A stretch of DNA of 64,000 bases from Crossiella sp. S99.2 (GCF_023094165.1 NZ_JALMDK010000001.1:1054001-1118000); one strand, 5' to 3'; positions 33,078 through 42,259 are shown, counted from the first letter of the stretch. Notes: generated by a model from the letters alone, not told the origin. Numbers and translations are program-made.

Positions 33078-33914
33078 GTGGGTCAGCTTGGACTGGAACT
33101 GGAAGGCATGCCGCGCAAGCTGGTGCGGGTGACGCCGGCGAAGCTGGCCACCTGGACCGGGTGCCCGCGGCGGTACCGGATGAGCTATCTGGACCGCCCG
33201 GCGCTGCCGCGTGGCGGGGCCTGGGCGCACAACACGCTGGGCGCGGTGGTGCACAACGCGTTGCGGGCCTTCTTCGATCTGCCGGTGGCCCGGCGCACCC
33301 CGGAACAGGCCGAGGCGCTGGTGGTCCGGCACTGGAAGGGCGACGGGTTCCAGGACGGCGAACAGGCCGGGACCTACCGGGAACGGGCCCGCGGCTGGGT
33401 GCACGAGTACGTGGCCAACGCGGATGTGAGCATCGAGCCGGTCGGGCTGGAGCGCTGGGTGTCCGCGCCGACCGGGCGGATCGTGGCCGAGGGCCGGGTG
33501 GACCGGATCGACGAGCGGGACGGCGAGCTGGTCATCGTCGACTACAAGACCGGCAGGCACGCGCTGACCACCGATGACGCTCGGGGCTCGCAGGCGCTGG
33601 CGCTCTACGCGCTGGCCGCGGCCCGGACGTTGCGGCGGCCCTGCCACCAGGTCGAACTGCATCACCTGCCCACCGGTCAGGTGCTGAGCTGGGAGCACAC
33701 CGACGAGTCGCTGGCCCGCCAGGTCCGCCGGGCCGAGGAGGCCGCCGACGAGCTGTCCGCGGCAGGCGAGGAGCTGGCCGCCGGCGGCGACCGGGAGGCG
33801 TTGTTCCCGACGGTGACCGGGCGGCACTGCACCTGGTGCGATTTCCGCAGGCACTGCCCGGAAGGCCGGGCGGCCGCACCGGAGCTTGAGCCGTGGGCGA
33901 TGCTGGCGCCATGA
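33078..33914 (+). CDS. RecB/Cas4-type PD-(D/E)XK nuclease
   Basis: A 278-aa single-domain exonuclease-like protein. The nuclease core GRVDRIDERDGELVIVDYKT (about 141-160) supplies the Asp and D-Y-K residues. An N-terminal Cys (TWTGCPRRYR) and the C-terminal cluster HCTWCDFRRHC match the four-Cys iron-sulfur site of AddB/Cas4/RecB-like nucleases. No CRISPR or AddA gene is near, so a role in DNA repair is more likely. The GTG at 33078 is chosen because TACCGT lies 7 nt upstream (leaderless); GTG 33069 is possible. Its TGA overlaps the next gene (ATGA). Confidence 0.88.
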   Translation: MGQLGLELEGMPRKLVRVTPAKLATWTGCPRRYRMSYLDRPALPRGGAWAHNTLGAVVHNALRAFFDLPVARRTPEQAEALVVRHWKGDGFQDGEQAGTYRERARGWVHEYVANADVSIEPVGLERWVSAPTGRIVAEGRVDRIDERDGELVIVDYKTGRHALTTDDARGSQALALYALAAARTLRRPCHQVELHHLPTGQVLSWEHTDESLARQVRRAEEAADELSAAGEELAAGGDREALFPTVTGRHCTWCDFRRHCPEGRAAAPELEPWAMLAP

Positions 33915-34219
33915 CCGGAGCATTGGAGGAGACGCCGCGCCGGGTCCGGCTGGGGGCGGTGTTGCGCGGCCTGAGCGGGTCGGTGGCGGCCGCGGTGGTG
34001 CTGCTGGCGGTGCTGGTGATCGGCGCGCAGATCTTCGCCGCCACCGAGTCCTGGGCCGGTCCGGGCTGGATCGCGGTGCTCGGGCACGTGGTGGCCGCGG
34101 TGCTGGCGGTGCTGTTGCAGTTCTTCGCCGACCGGCGGACCGGGGCCGGGGCCTGGGGCGCCGGGATCGGCGTGTTCGTGGTGGCCGGGGCCGCGTTGTG
34201 GCTGTGGTGGTGGAGTTAG
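33911..34219 (+). CDS. Small three-span membrane protein
   Basis: A 102-aa protein with a short cytosolic N-terminus (PRRVRLGAVLRG) and three hydrophobic spans (VAAAVVLLAVLVIGAQIFAA; WIAVLGHVVAAVLAVLLQFF; GIGVFVVAGAALWLWWW). No domain was recognised. ATGA overlap couples it to the nuclease gene. Its TAG shares four bases (TTAG) with the stop of the convergent epimerase-like gene. Confidence 0.7.
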   Translation: MTGALEETPRRVRLGAVLRGLSGSVAAAVVLLAVLVIGAQIFAATESWAGPGWIAVLGHVVAAVLAVLLQFFADRRTGAGAWGAGIGVFVVAGAALWLWWWS

Positions 34220-35046
34220 TTCGCGAAGGCCAGGTCGTCGCGTAGTTCGGCCAGTCCCTGACCGCGGGTGCGCACCGGTTCGTAGCCGAGCTGGACGCGG
34301 GCCTTGCTGATGTCCAGGGTGCCTTCCAGACCCGCGCGCCACAGCGTCAGGTAGTCCAGCGGCGGTGGGCCGGGTAGCCGCAGGGCCTGCCAGCTGGTCT
34401 CGCTGAGCGTGGTCAGGGCGTGCGCCCGGCGGTAGCCGATGGTCCTGGTCGGGGCGGTCAGGCCGTCGGCGGCGAGCAGGTCGGCGATGAAGTGCCGGTA
34501 GGCCACCGGATCGTGGTCGGTGACGAAGTAGCTCTCGCCTGGACGGCCGCGCCGGGCGGCCAGCAGCAGCGCGTGCACCGCGTTGGCCACGTGCGTGGTG
34601 TCGGTCAGCTGGGAACCGCCGCCGATCCAGCGGAACCGGTCCGCGCGCACCGCCGTGCGCAGCCGGGGCGTGCGCGGATCGCCCGCGCCCCACAGCAATC
34701 GGGGCCGGATCAGCACCGTGTCCAGGCCGGTGGCCAGCAACGCCGCCTCGGCGCGGGCGGTGGCGGCGGCCTGGGGTGAGGGCGAACGGGGCTGGCGTGG
34801 GGTCAGTTCGGTGGCGTTGACCAGGGGCCTGCCGTACTGGACCGCGGCGTCCGAGCTGAGGCAGACCAGGCGGCGCGGGGCGCAGGCCAGGATCCGGCGC
34901 AGGGTGGCCGGGCTGAGCCGGGCGGTGAGGAAGAGGACCTCGATCCCGCGAGCCGCCGGGCTGAGCAGGGTGTGGCCCCTGGCCGTCAGCTCGGTGCTCA
35001 GGCGGGCGCCGACGAACCCCGCGCCCCCGATCACCGCCACTCGCAC
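34216..35046 (-). CDS. NAD-dependent epimerase/dehydratase-like protein
   Basis: A 276-aa extended SDR protein. The N-terminal Rossmann motif VRVAVIGGAGFVGARL is intact, and the C-terminal half keeps the family order (LIRPRLLWGAGDPR, DTTHVANAVHALLLAA, GESYFVTD, LGYEPVR). The catalytic Tyr-xxx-Lys is not seen; the expected region reads PQAAATARAEAALL. It may bind a nucleotide without epimerase activity or be a divergent reductase. GTG 35046 is preferred, with AAAGGA 7 nt upstream. No sugar genes are near. The 232-bp gap upstream, before the LuxR-type gene, shows no gene or clear promoter. Confidence 0.75.
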   Translation of the reverse strand: MRVAVIGGAGFVGARLSTELTARGHTLLSPAARGIEVLFLTARLSPATLRRILACAPRRLVCLSSDAAVQYGRPLVNATELTPRQPRSPSPQAAATARAEAALLATGLDTVLIRPRLLWGAGDPRTPRLRTAVRADRFRWIGGGSQLTDTTHVANAVHALLLAARRGRPGESYFVTDHDPVAYRHFIADLLAADGLTAPTRTIGYRRAHALTTLSETSWQALRLPGPPPLDYLTLWRAGLEGTLDISKARVQLGYEPVRTRGQGLAELRDDLAFAN

Positions 35047-35278
35047 CGGCACGTCCTTTCCGCCGCCTCCATCCAGGCACCGGCGACCGGCCGGGGCAAC
35101 CGTGGGGTTTGCCGGTGGCACAACGGGTTTCGCCGGAACGGCCGGCGGCTGCGCCGACCTGCGGCGGCGGTCTATCCCTTCGGTAAGTCCTTCGGCTGGG
35201 GTAGTGACTCGAAAAACGAATGTGATCGGCCTCACCGGCGGCGGCTCACTAGCATCGGCACAAAGCCGAGGGGAGCGC

Positions 35279-38074
35279 ATGCCGGAACGGACCGTGCTGG
35301 AACGGGGGGCCGAACTCGCCGTGCTCGACGACCTGGTGCGCCGGGTGCGGGACGGGGGCTCGGCGCTGGTCGTGCTCGACGGCCCGGCCGGGATCGGCAA
35401 GACCACGCTGCTGCGCTCGGTGCGGGCGCGGGCCGAGGCAGCCGGGCTGCCGGTGGTGACCGGGGTGGGCAGCGAGCTGGAGCGGCAGTTCGGTTTCGGC
35501 GTGGTGCGCCAGCTGATCGAACCGCGGCTGGCCGCGGCCGGGGCGGCCCGCCGGGAGCAGTGGTTCACCGGCCCGGCCCGGTTCGCCCGGCCGGTGCTGG
35601 AGGAGGCGCCCGGTCCGGTGGACGCGGTGCCCGCGGACGCGCTCGGCGCGGCCCTGCACGGGCTGTACTGGCTGCTGGCCGGATTCGCCGACCACGGGCC
35701 GTTCCTGGTGCTGGTCGACGATGTGCACTGGGCCGACCTGTCCTCGCTGCGCTGGCTGGCCTACCTGGCCCGGCGGCTGGACGGGCTGCCGGTGGGCCTG
35801 CTGCTCGCGGTGCGCGCGGGCGAGACGCCCGCTGATCCGCGGGCGGTGGAGGAGATCCTGGCCAGTCCACTGTGTCAGGTGCTGCGGCCGGAGCCGTTGA
35901 CCGCGGCGGCCGTCGGGGACCTGGCCAGGGTCGAGCTGGGCGGGCCGGTGGCGGCCGAGTTCGCGGCAGCCTGTGTGGACTCCACCGGCGGGAATCCGTT
36001 GCTGCTGACCGAATTGCTCCGCGGCCTGCGTGCGCACCGGGTCACCGGGGCGGCCGCGGAGACCGGGCTGGTGCCGGAGTTCGGCGTGGCCGCGATCGCC
36101 ACCGGGGTGCTCGGCCGGCTGCGCCGGTGCCCGCCGGAGACCGGCCAGGTGGCCGACGCGGTCGCGGTGCTCGGGCCCGCGGCCACCCTCGCCCAGGTCG
36201 AGCGGCTGACCGGGCTGGGCGGGCCGCAGGTGCAGGCGTGCGTGCGGCGGTTGGTCGCATTGGGACTGTTCGTGGTGGACGGTCCGAAGTTCGTGCACCC
36301 CATGGTGCGCGAGGTGGTTTACCGGGATCTGCCGACCGGGGCGCGTTCGGCGCTGCACGAGCGGGTGGCCGAGTTGATGCAGGCCCGCGCGGCCGGGTTC
36401 GAGCGGGCCGGGCCGGACCAGGTGGCCACCCATCTGCTGCCGGTGGCGCCGGCCGGCGTGGCCTGGCGGGTGACCGCGTTGCGCGCGGCCGCCGCGGTGG
36501 CCAGGACCCGGGGCGCGCCGGAGACCAGTGCCGCCTACCTGGCCCGCGCGATCGAGGAGGGCCCGGAGGTCGAGCCGGAGCTGTACGCCGAGCTGGGGCG
36601 GGCGCAGTTGCATTTCGACGGGCTGGCCGCGGTGCGCACCCTGGGCATCGCGCACGAACGCGCCGGCGCCGCGGCCCGGCCGGGGCTGACCGTGGATCTG
36701 GCCAGGGCACTGCTCACCGTCGGCAGGGGCGCCGAGGGCCTGTCCCTGATCACCGCGGCGGTGACCGCGGCCGAGGGCAGCACCGAGCACGGCTACCTGC
36801 AGAGCGAGCTGTATTTCCTGTGCTGGCAGCACAGCGGCACCGCGCCGATGATCTCCCAGCGGCTGGCCGACCTGACCGAGGTGGCGGAGTCCGGGCTGCT
36901 GGGCCTGCGGTCCTGCCACGAGGTGTTCCGGCTCGGCTCGTCCGCGCTGGCCCTGGCTCAGGCCCGGCGGGCACTGGCCGGTCCGGCGCTCTACACCGAA
37001 CACTGGGGCCCGCACATGTCCGCGGTGATGACCCTGATCCGCTGCGACGACCTGGACCGGGCCGCCGCGGTGACCAGCGAGGCGGTCACGCACGCCCGGC
37101 GGCAGGGCTCCTTCCTGCGCTACGCGCTGTCCACCTGCCTGCGGGTGCAGGTCCGGCTCCGCCAGGGTCGGCTCGACCTGGCGCTGGCCGACGCCGAGGA
37201 GTCCATCGGCGACCGCGATCCCGGCTGGCAACCCCTGGCCGCGCACCGCTACGCGCACTACCTGGACGTGCTGCTCGCCCTGGATCGCACCGACGACGCC
37301 CTGGAACTGCTCTACCGGATGGAACTAGACGGCGAACTCCCGGCACTCTGGCACTTCAACCAGGTCCTGGACGTGCGCGGCCGGTTGCGGCTGGCCCTGG
37401 GCGACCTGGACGGCGCGCTGGCCGACTTCACCGAATGCGGCCGCAGGCTGGCGTGCTGGGATGTGCGCAACCCGGCGGTGATCCCGTGGCGCAGTTACCA
37501 GGCCCTCGCCCTGCACGCCGCCGGCCGCCGGACCGAGGCGCTGGCCGTGCTCGAACCCGAGCTGGCCGCGGCCCGGGAGTGGGGGCTGCCCTGGACACTG
37601 GGCACGGTGCTGCGGGTGGCCGGCACGATCACCGGCGGCCGGGCCGGGGAAGCCCTGCTGGCCGAGGCCCTCGCCGTGGTCGAGCACGCCGAGGTGGGCC
37701 TGGTGCACGCCGAGGTGCTCACCGAGCTGGGGTTGCTGCGGCACCGGCTGGGCGCGGAGCAGTCGGCGCGGGAGACGTTGCGCCGGGCGCTGGCCGTGGC
37801 CGAGCAGTGCGGTGCGATCGCGGTGGGCCGCCGGGCCAGGGCCGGCTTGCGGGCGGCCGGTGGCCGGCAGCGGCGGGCCGAACACACCGGTCCGGCGGCG
37901 CTGACCGGCACCGAACGGCGGGTGGCGGCGCTGGCCGCGGACGGCCGGTCCAACCCGCAGATCGCGGCCGAGCTGACCGTGGGCGTGCGCACGGTGGAGA
38001 TGCACCTGACCAATGCCTACCGCAAACTCGGCGTGTCCGGCCGGACCGAGCTGACGGCCGCGCTGAACAGTTAG
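35279..38074 (+). CDS. Large ATP-binding LuxR (LAL) regulator
   Basis: A 931-aa LAL regulator. The N-terminal AAA domain has Walker A DGPAGIGKTTLL (about 34-45) and Walker B FLVLVDDVHWAD (about 142-153). A long helical region with TPR-like repeats follows, then a C-terminal LuxR helix-turn-helix (about 865-925; LTGTERRVAALAADGRSNPQ and VRTVEMHLTNAYRKLGVSG). GAGGGGAG precedes ATG 35279. LAL proteins often activate secondary-metabolite clusters; the nearest one is the lipid PKS locus 8 kb away, and no link is shown. Its stop shares TTAG with the convergent DUF3037 gene. Confidence 0.92.
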   Translation: MPERTVLERGAELAVLDDLVRRVRDGGSALVVLDGPAGIGKTTLLRSVRARAEAAGLPVVTGVGSELERQFGFGVVRQLIEPRLAAAGAARREQWFTGPARFARPVLEEAPGPVDAVPADALGAALHGLYWLLAGFADHGPFLVLVDDVHWADLSSLRWLAYLARRLDGLPVGLLLAVRAGETPADPRAVEEILASPLCQVLRPEPLTAAAVGDLARVELGGPVAAEFAAACVDSTGGNPLLLTELLRGLRAHRVTGAAAETGLVPEFGVAAIATGVLGRLRRCPPETGQVADAVAVLGPAATLAQVERLTGLGGPQVQACVRRLVALGLFVVDGPKFVHPMVREVVYRDLPTGARSALHERVAELMQARAAGFERAGPDQVATHLLPVAPAGVAWRVTALRAAAAVARTRGAPETSAAYLARAIEEGPEVEPELYAELGRAQLHFDGLAAVRTLGIAHERAGAAARPGLTVDLARALLTVGRGAEGLSLITAAVTAAEGSTEHGYLQSELYFLCWQHSGTAPMISQRLADLTEVAESGLLGLRSCHEVFRLGSSALALAQARRALAGPALYTEHWGPHMSAVMTLIRCDDLDRAAAVTSEAVTHARRQGSFLRYALSTCLRVQVRLRQGRLDLALADAEESIGDRDPGWQPLAAHRYAHYLDVLLALDRTDDALELLYRMELDGELPALWHFNQVLDVRGRLRLALGDLDGALADFTECGRRLACWDVRNPAVIPWRSYQALALHAAGRRTEALAVLEPELAAAREWGLPWTLGTVLRVAGTITGGRAGEALLAEALAVVEHAEVGLVHAEVLTELGLLRHRLGAEQSARETLRRALAVAEQCGAIAVGRRARAGLRAAGGRQRRAEHTGPAALTGTERRVAALAADGRSNPQIAAELTVGVRTVEMHLTNAYRKLGVSGRTELTAALNS

Positions 38075-38457
38075 GGCAGCACCAGCAGGCGCAGCAGGCG
38101 TTCGGTCTCCGCGGCCGGATCGGTGGTCAGGCCGGTGTGCACCGGGCCGGGCTGGATCACCGTGCTCTTCGGCGCGGTCAGCCAGCGGAACCGCTGCCCG
38201 AGGCTCTGTCCCGCCGCCGGGCCGACGGCAGGCTCGGCGCAGGTCCCGGCCACCGAGTGCAGCACCGAGGTGATCGCCGCCGGGTCCGCGGTGGGATCCA
38301 GCGCGCGCAGCCGGTCCGGGTCCAGGTGCACCCGGGAGCCCAGGTAGTCCAGGCGGTGGCAGTAGACCAGCACGCCCGCGTTGATGGACTCGCCGCGCTC
38401 GACCCGCGGGATCACCCGCAGTACCGCGTACTCGAATGGGTAGCGCTGCTCGGTCAT
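38071..38457 (-). CDS. DUF3037 protein
   Basis: A 128-aa protein with the DUF3037 opening FEYAVLRVIPRVERGESINA, then GVLVYCHRLDYLGSRVHLDP. Function is unknown. It is encoded directly after a HipA-like kinase gene with ATGA overlap (38454-38457). This pairing is common in actinobacteria and Bacteroidetes and suggests a two-component unit, possibly toxin-antitoxin-like. Confidence 0.82.
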   Translation of the reverse strand: MTEQRYPFEYAVLRVIPRVERGESINAGVLVYCHRLDYLGSRVHLDPDRLRALDPTADPAAITSVLHSVAGTCAEPAVGPAAGQSLGQRFRWLTAPKSTVIQPGPVHTGLTTDPAAETERLLRLLVLP

Positions 38458-39302
38458 CGCACGTCCCCCGGCAGGTGCTTGAGCCACTCCGGGCGGTTTT
38501 GGCCCCGTTCCGGGACCACCCGGTCGTTTCCCCGGTTCACCGCGGTTTCCACCAAGCCGGGCAGCCAGGTGTCGCGGGCGGCGAGGCGGGCGCTGAGCTG
38601 GGTGACGTAGGCCCGGCGCAGCTCGTCGGGGCTGTCGAACCCGGGTTCGTCGGCGAGCCAGTCGTCCGGGACCTTGGCCAGCACCTCGGTGAGCAACTCC
38701 GTGGTGACCAGTGGGGCCAGCGCCGCGTCGGCGGCCGGGACATCCGGGCCGAACTCGATCAGCAGGTGGTCGGCGGCGTTGTACGGACGGGCCGCGGAGG
38801 CCGCCGCGCCCGGCCAGTTGTGGTGGAAGATCAGCGTGGCGCCGTGGTCGATGAGCTGCGGTTTCCCGTGCCAGTACAGCATGTTCGGGTTCTTCCAGGA
38901 CCGGTCCACGTTGCCGGTCAGCGCGTCGAACCACAGCACCCGCCCGGCGAAGTCCGGCTCGGCGGTGAACGCGCCGGGGTCGAAGTCCAGCGCGCCCGGC
39001 AGGAAGTCCATGCCCAGGTTCAGCCCGTGGCTGGCCTTGAGCAGGTCCTGGACCTCCTCGTCCGGCTCACTCGGCGCCATCGCCCGGTCCACCTGCGCGG
39101 TCACCAGCTCCGGCACCGGCAGCCCCAGCGCCCGCGCCAGCTCGCCGACGATCACCTCGGCGACCAGCGTCTTGCGGCCCTGGCCCGCGCCCCGGAACTT
39201 CACCACGTAGGTGCCCAGGTCGTCGGCCTCCATCAGGCCGGGCAGCGAACCACCCTCGCGGAGCGGGGTGACGTAACGAGTCGCGGTGACGTGGCGGAGC
39301 AC
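38454..39302 (-). CDS. HipA-like kinase-fold protein
   Basis: A 282-aa protein of the HipA-like family that pairs with DUF3037. Features include TYVVKFRGAGQGRKTLVAEV (the region of the ATP-binding Lys, about 31-50), LWFDALTGNVDRSWKNPNML (the catalytic-loop-like D-x-x-x-x-N, about 122-141) and LIDHGATLIF (the metal-binding Asp, about 149-158). The fold is that of HipA Ser/Thr kinases, but the DNA-binding HipB partner is absent; DUF3037 takes its place. The ATG at 39302 lies next to a 200-bp gap that holds a large palindrome. Confidence 0.82.
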   Translation of the reverse strand: MLRHVTATRYVTPLREGGSLPGLMEADDLGTYVVKFRGAGQGRKTLVAEVIVGELARALGLPVPELVTAQVDRAMAPSEPDEEVQDLLKASHGLNLGMDFLPGALDFDPGAFTAEPDFAGRVLWFDALTGNVDRSWKNPNMLYWHGKPQLIDHGATLIFHHNWPGAAASAARPYNAADHLLIEFGPDVPAADAALAPLVTTELLTEVLAKVPDDWLADEPGFDSPDELRRAYVTQLSARLAARDTWLPGLVETAVNRGNDRVVPERGQNRPEWLKHLPGDVR

Positions 39303-39387
39303 GGTCGCAGCCTACGGCTCACCTCACGGCTCGCGAAAAGGCGTGGCGCGCCAGCGACACGGCGAGCCGTTCGCCCTCAGCGCGGTT

Positions 39388-39482
39388 GATTTTTCGCGTC
39401 GCCTTGCCGTGTGTCCGACGCATCCGAAGCTTGCTTCGCGTGCGGCGGATGCACGGCGAGGCGACTTCGGGAGCGAAAAATC
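39388..39482. repeat. Large imperfect palindrome
   Basis: Outer arms GATTTTTCGC (39388-39397) and GCGAAAAATC (39473-39482) enclose a long inner palindrome. GTCGCCT (39398-39404) pairs with AGGCGAC (39459-39465); inside, GCCGTG, TCCG, CGCA and GAAGC each pair with their mirror, leaving a two-base loop. Mismatches fall at symmetrical places. The 39303-39502 gap between two minus-strand genes holds nothing else recognisable. It may be a dispersed non-coding repeat or the leader of the HipA-like gene. Confidence 0.65.
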
Positions 39483-39502
39483 CCGCGCGCGGAGCGCGCC
39501 AA

Positions 39503-40390
39503 TCAACACAGCCAGGCCCGCCAGGTCGGGAGCAGGGTGGCCAGCAGGGTTTCCGGGTTCTCCGTGTTGGCCGAGTGCGCGGCGCCGGCGACCACGGCGA
39601 AATCGGCGTCCAGCCGGTCGGCCATGTCCCGCTGGGTAGCCACCGACCAGGCGTCGTCGTGCTCACCGCAGACCACCAGCGCCGGGGTGCCGCCGGTGCG
39701 CAGGGCCGCGGCCAGCCTGCCCACCAGGTCCGGTTCGCGGCGCAGGCCTTCGGCCATGCCGAGCAGGCCGGCCGCGTTGGACTCCAGGAAGCGAACCCGG
39801 AACAGCTCCTTGAGGGACTCGGGGGTGTTCTCCCAGTTCGCCGAGGCGGCGTCGCGGGTCTCGCGGAGTTGCTGGGCGGCGGACACCCCGCCGGCCCGCA
39901 GCAGTGGCTCACCGGCCTCCAGCGCGCGACGGCGTTCGCCCTCGGGCAGCTCGTTCGGGCCGGAGGACAGCAGCGTCAGCCCGTCCACCCGCACGCCGGA
40001 GAGCACCGCGCCCCTGGCCACCAGGCCGCCGAAGGAATGGCCGAGCAGCAGCACCCTGCGGCCGCCGGCGGCGAGCTGGGTGAGCAGTTTGGCGATCACC
40101 CCGCCCAGCGCGGCCGGCAGGTACGCGTGCGGGTCGTCCGGGCCCGGCGACTCGTACTGGCCGGGCAGGTCGAGGGCGTAGGCGGTGAAACCGGCCTCCG
40201 CCAACGGGTCCAGCAGCGGCGCGAAGTCCTCTTTGGACCCGGTGTAGCCGGGCAGCAGCACCGCGATCGCACCCCGGTCGGCCGCGGCCGACGGCACCGC
40301 GTGCAGGGCGGCGATCGGTCCGTAGTCGCCCGCCAGGTCGACGCGACGGGCCCGGTGCGGGCTGAGCTGGGAGTAGGGCGACACGCTCAC
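39503..40390 (-). CDS. Alpha/beta hydrolase
   Basis: A 295-aa alpha/beta hydrolase with VLLPGYTGSKEDFAPLLDPL (oxyanion region, about 44-63), nucleophile Ser in LLLGHSFGGLV (about 121), acid region VVCGEHDDAW (about 239) and the terminal His in GAAHSANTENPE (about 267). GTG 40390 is chosen; GTG 40384 is possible. No substrate can be assigned. It precedes the big palindrome and follows the PQQ-type gene on the same strand. Confidence 0.85.
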   Translation of the reverse strand: MSVSPYSQLSPHRARRVDLAGDYGPIAALHAVPSAAADRGAIAVLLPGYTGSKEDFAPLLDPLAEAGFTAYALDLPGQYESPGPDDPHAYLPAALGGVIAKLLTQLAAGGRRVLLLGHSFGGLVARGAVLSGVRVDGLTLLSSGPNELPEGERRRALEAGEPLLRAGGVSAAQQLRETRDAASANWENTPESLKELFRVRFLESNAAGLLGMAEGLRREPDLVGRLAAALRTGGTPALVVCGEHDDAWSVATQRDMADRLDADFAVVAGAAHSANTENPETLLATLLPTWRAWLC

Positions 40391-40434
40391 GTGCTGAGTC
40401 TGCCTCACCGAAGCCCGGAAATCGCGAAACCTGC

Positions 40435-42186
40435 TCAGCGCAGCGCCACCAGCGTGCCGCCACGCTGTTCCACCAGCACCGGTCCGGCACTGGCCAGCGT
40501 CACCGGCCCGCGGTAGCCCTCCCGGTTCAGCGGCAACCGGCCCAGCAGCGCGCCGGTGTTCGGGTCCGCCACGGACAGTCCGGCCGGGGTGGGCACCATC
40601 AGCCTGCCCGCGTACAGCGTGCCGGGGCCGAGCGTGTTCTCCATCGTCCACAGTGGAGTCATGGTGGCCGAGGCCAGCGCGATCGTCCGCGAGCCGGTCC
40701 ACCAGTAGACGACGGTCGGCACCGTGGAGGCCGGTTCCCCGCTCGGGCAGGTGGTGTTCGCGGCGAAGGTCAGCGGGGTGGCCGTGCCGTCCGAGCAGCG
40801 CGCGCTCAGCGCGATCGTCGTCGGCGCCACCCCACCCTCCGGATCGCCCTGGAGGTCGCTCGCGGGCAGGTTCAGCGGCACCTCGGAGACCGGCGCGCCG
40901 TTGCCGTCGTAGATGGCCAGCCGCGCCGGGTCGGGCAGCGCCGCGGCCACCCGGTCCGGCCCGAGCGCGATCACCCGGGCGCCCGCGCCGCTGAGCACCA
41001 CGCTCATCGACGCTTCGGGCTTGTCGAAGTCCTTGGGGTTGGGCTTGAACACGGTGAGCCGGTCACCCGGGTCGTCCGGGCAGCGCTCGATCACGCCGAC
41101 CCGGTTGGGCGTCACCGCCACCGAGCCGTAGGCGCACCCCGTCCGCAGCTGCTTTCCCGGCTGCACCATGGCCCTGACCTGGCCGTACTCCTGGGTCTTG
41201 ACCAGATCCGAGCGCCAGCCCTCCAGGTACTTCTTGCCGGTGGTGGTCAGGTGCACCCCGTCCACGAGCAGCCGGGTGCCCACCTCGGCGTCCCCGTTGC
41301 GCTGCGCCCCGCGCTTGCCGGTGGCCGGATCCAGCGCGGTGACCTCGCTGCAGGTGTCCCCGCGCTGGAAGACGGCCAGGATCTGGCCGAAGGCCGGGGC
41401 CACGGTGCACAGCGGCAGATCGCGCTGATACCGCCAGCGTTCCTGGCCACTGAGCGGATCGCGGCCGACCACGGCCCCGTTGTCCGCGGTGACCACGACC
41501 TGGCTGGTGGTGACGGCGTTCTGGGTCGCGGTGCTCGGCGAGCGCCAGACCTCGGCCAGCGTGGGCGGCAGCGCGGTGGGGCCGTCGAGCATGGGCAGCG
41601 GCGGGTTGCTGGTCTGGGAGACGGTGGCGCGGGCGTCGCTGAAGGTCCAGACGAGCAGACCGGCGACGAGCACGGTGACGGTGATGACGGCGGTGGCGAC
41701 CAGGTCCCAGCGGGTGACGAAGGAGCGGGGCGGGACCGGGGGCGGGGGTTCGGCCTCGCCGGGGCCGGTCGCGGGCTCGGGGAGCAGGGCGCCGGGGAGC
41801 AGGGGAGCGGCCAGGAGCGGCTCGGGCGCGGCCGCGACGGCCGCGGCGGGGGCGGCGGGGGCGTCGGCCGGGGGCTCGGTCACGGCGGCCGGTGGCTCGG
41901 CGGGGGTGTCGCCCGGGATCGCGGCGGCCACGGGCTCGGCCGGGGTTGCGGCGGGTTCGGCGGGGACCTCGGTCGCGGGCTCGCCCGGCTCGGCGTTCGC
42001 GGCCGGGGCCTCGGCGGCGGGCTCGCCCGGCTCGGCGCTCGGCTGCTCGGTGTCGCCCGGGGCGCTGACTGGCGGCTCGGCGACCGTGCCGGGCTGTTCG
42101 GCCTGGTCCTGGGCGGCGTCGCGGGCGGCGGCCGGGGCGGTGGGGTCCTCGGGCGCGGCGTTCTGCTCGGGCGGCACGGGGACCAC
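40435..42186 (-). CDS. Membrane-anchored PQQ-like propeller protein (Rv3212-type)
   Basis: A 583-aa protein. The cytosolic N-terminus (about 1-155) is low-complexity, rich in Pro, Ala and Glu with PAEP-type repeats. A single span (VATAVITVTVLVAGLLVWTF, about 164-183) anchors an extracytoplasmic PQQ-like beta-propeller (VVVTADNGAVVGRDPLSGQE, VTALDPATGKRG, LSVADPNTGALLG). It sits next to the RhlE-type helicase as Rv3212 does next to rhlE in mycobacteria. The function of that family is unknown. The start is GTG 42186. Confidence 0.82.
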   Translation of the reverse strand: MVPVPPEQNAAPEDPTAPAAARDAAQDQAEQPGTVAEPPVSAPGDTEQPSAEPGEPAAEAPAANAEPGEPATEVPAEPAATPAEPVAAAIPGDTPAEPPAAVTEPPADAPAAPAAAVAAAPEPLLAAPLLPGALLPEPATGPGEAEPPPPVPPRSFVTRWDLVATAVITVTVLVAGLLVWTFSDARATVSQTSNPPLPMLDGPTALPPTLAEVWRSPSTATQNAVTTSQVVVTADNGAVVGRDPLSGQERWRYQRDLPLCTVAPAFGQILAVFQRGDTCSEVTALDPATGKRGAQRNGDAEVGTRLLVDGVHLTTTGKKYLEGWRSDLVKTQEYGQVRAMVQPGKQLRTGCAYGSVAVTPNRVGVIERCPDDPGDRLTVFKPNPKDFDKPEASMSVVLSGAGARVIALGPDRVAAALPDPARLAIYDGNGAPVSEVPLNLPASDLQGDPEGGVAPTTIALSARCSDGTATPLTFAANTTCPSGEPASTVPTVVYWWTGSRTIALASATMTPLWTMENTLGPGTLYAGRLMVPTPAGLSVADPNTGALLGRLPLNREGYRGPVTLASAGPVLVEQRGGTLVALR

Positions 42187-42215
42187 CGTAGTCCCCTCGG
42201 CGGCCCGGGTACGCG

Positions 42216-42246
42216 GAACGGCCCTCCCCGCTGGGAAGGGCCGTTC
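42216..42246 (-). terminator. Terminator of the helicase gene
   Basis: GAACGGCCCT (42216-42225) pairs perfectly with AGGGCCGTTC (42237-42246) across 11 nt, 14 bp past the helicase stop. There is no U tract. Confidence 0.65.
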
Positions 42247-42259
42247 GTGCTGGCGCTGG

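Noticed and set aside
41850-42180. Tandem repeat array encoding PAEP-like units
   Set aside because: It is low-complexity coding sequence of the Pro/Ala/Glu-rich N-terminus, not a DNA repeat element.
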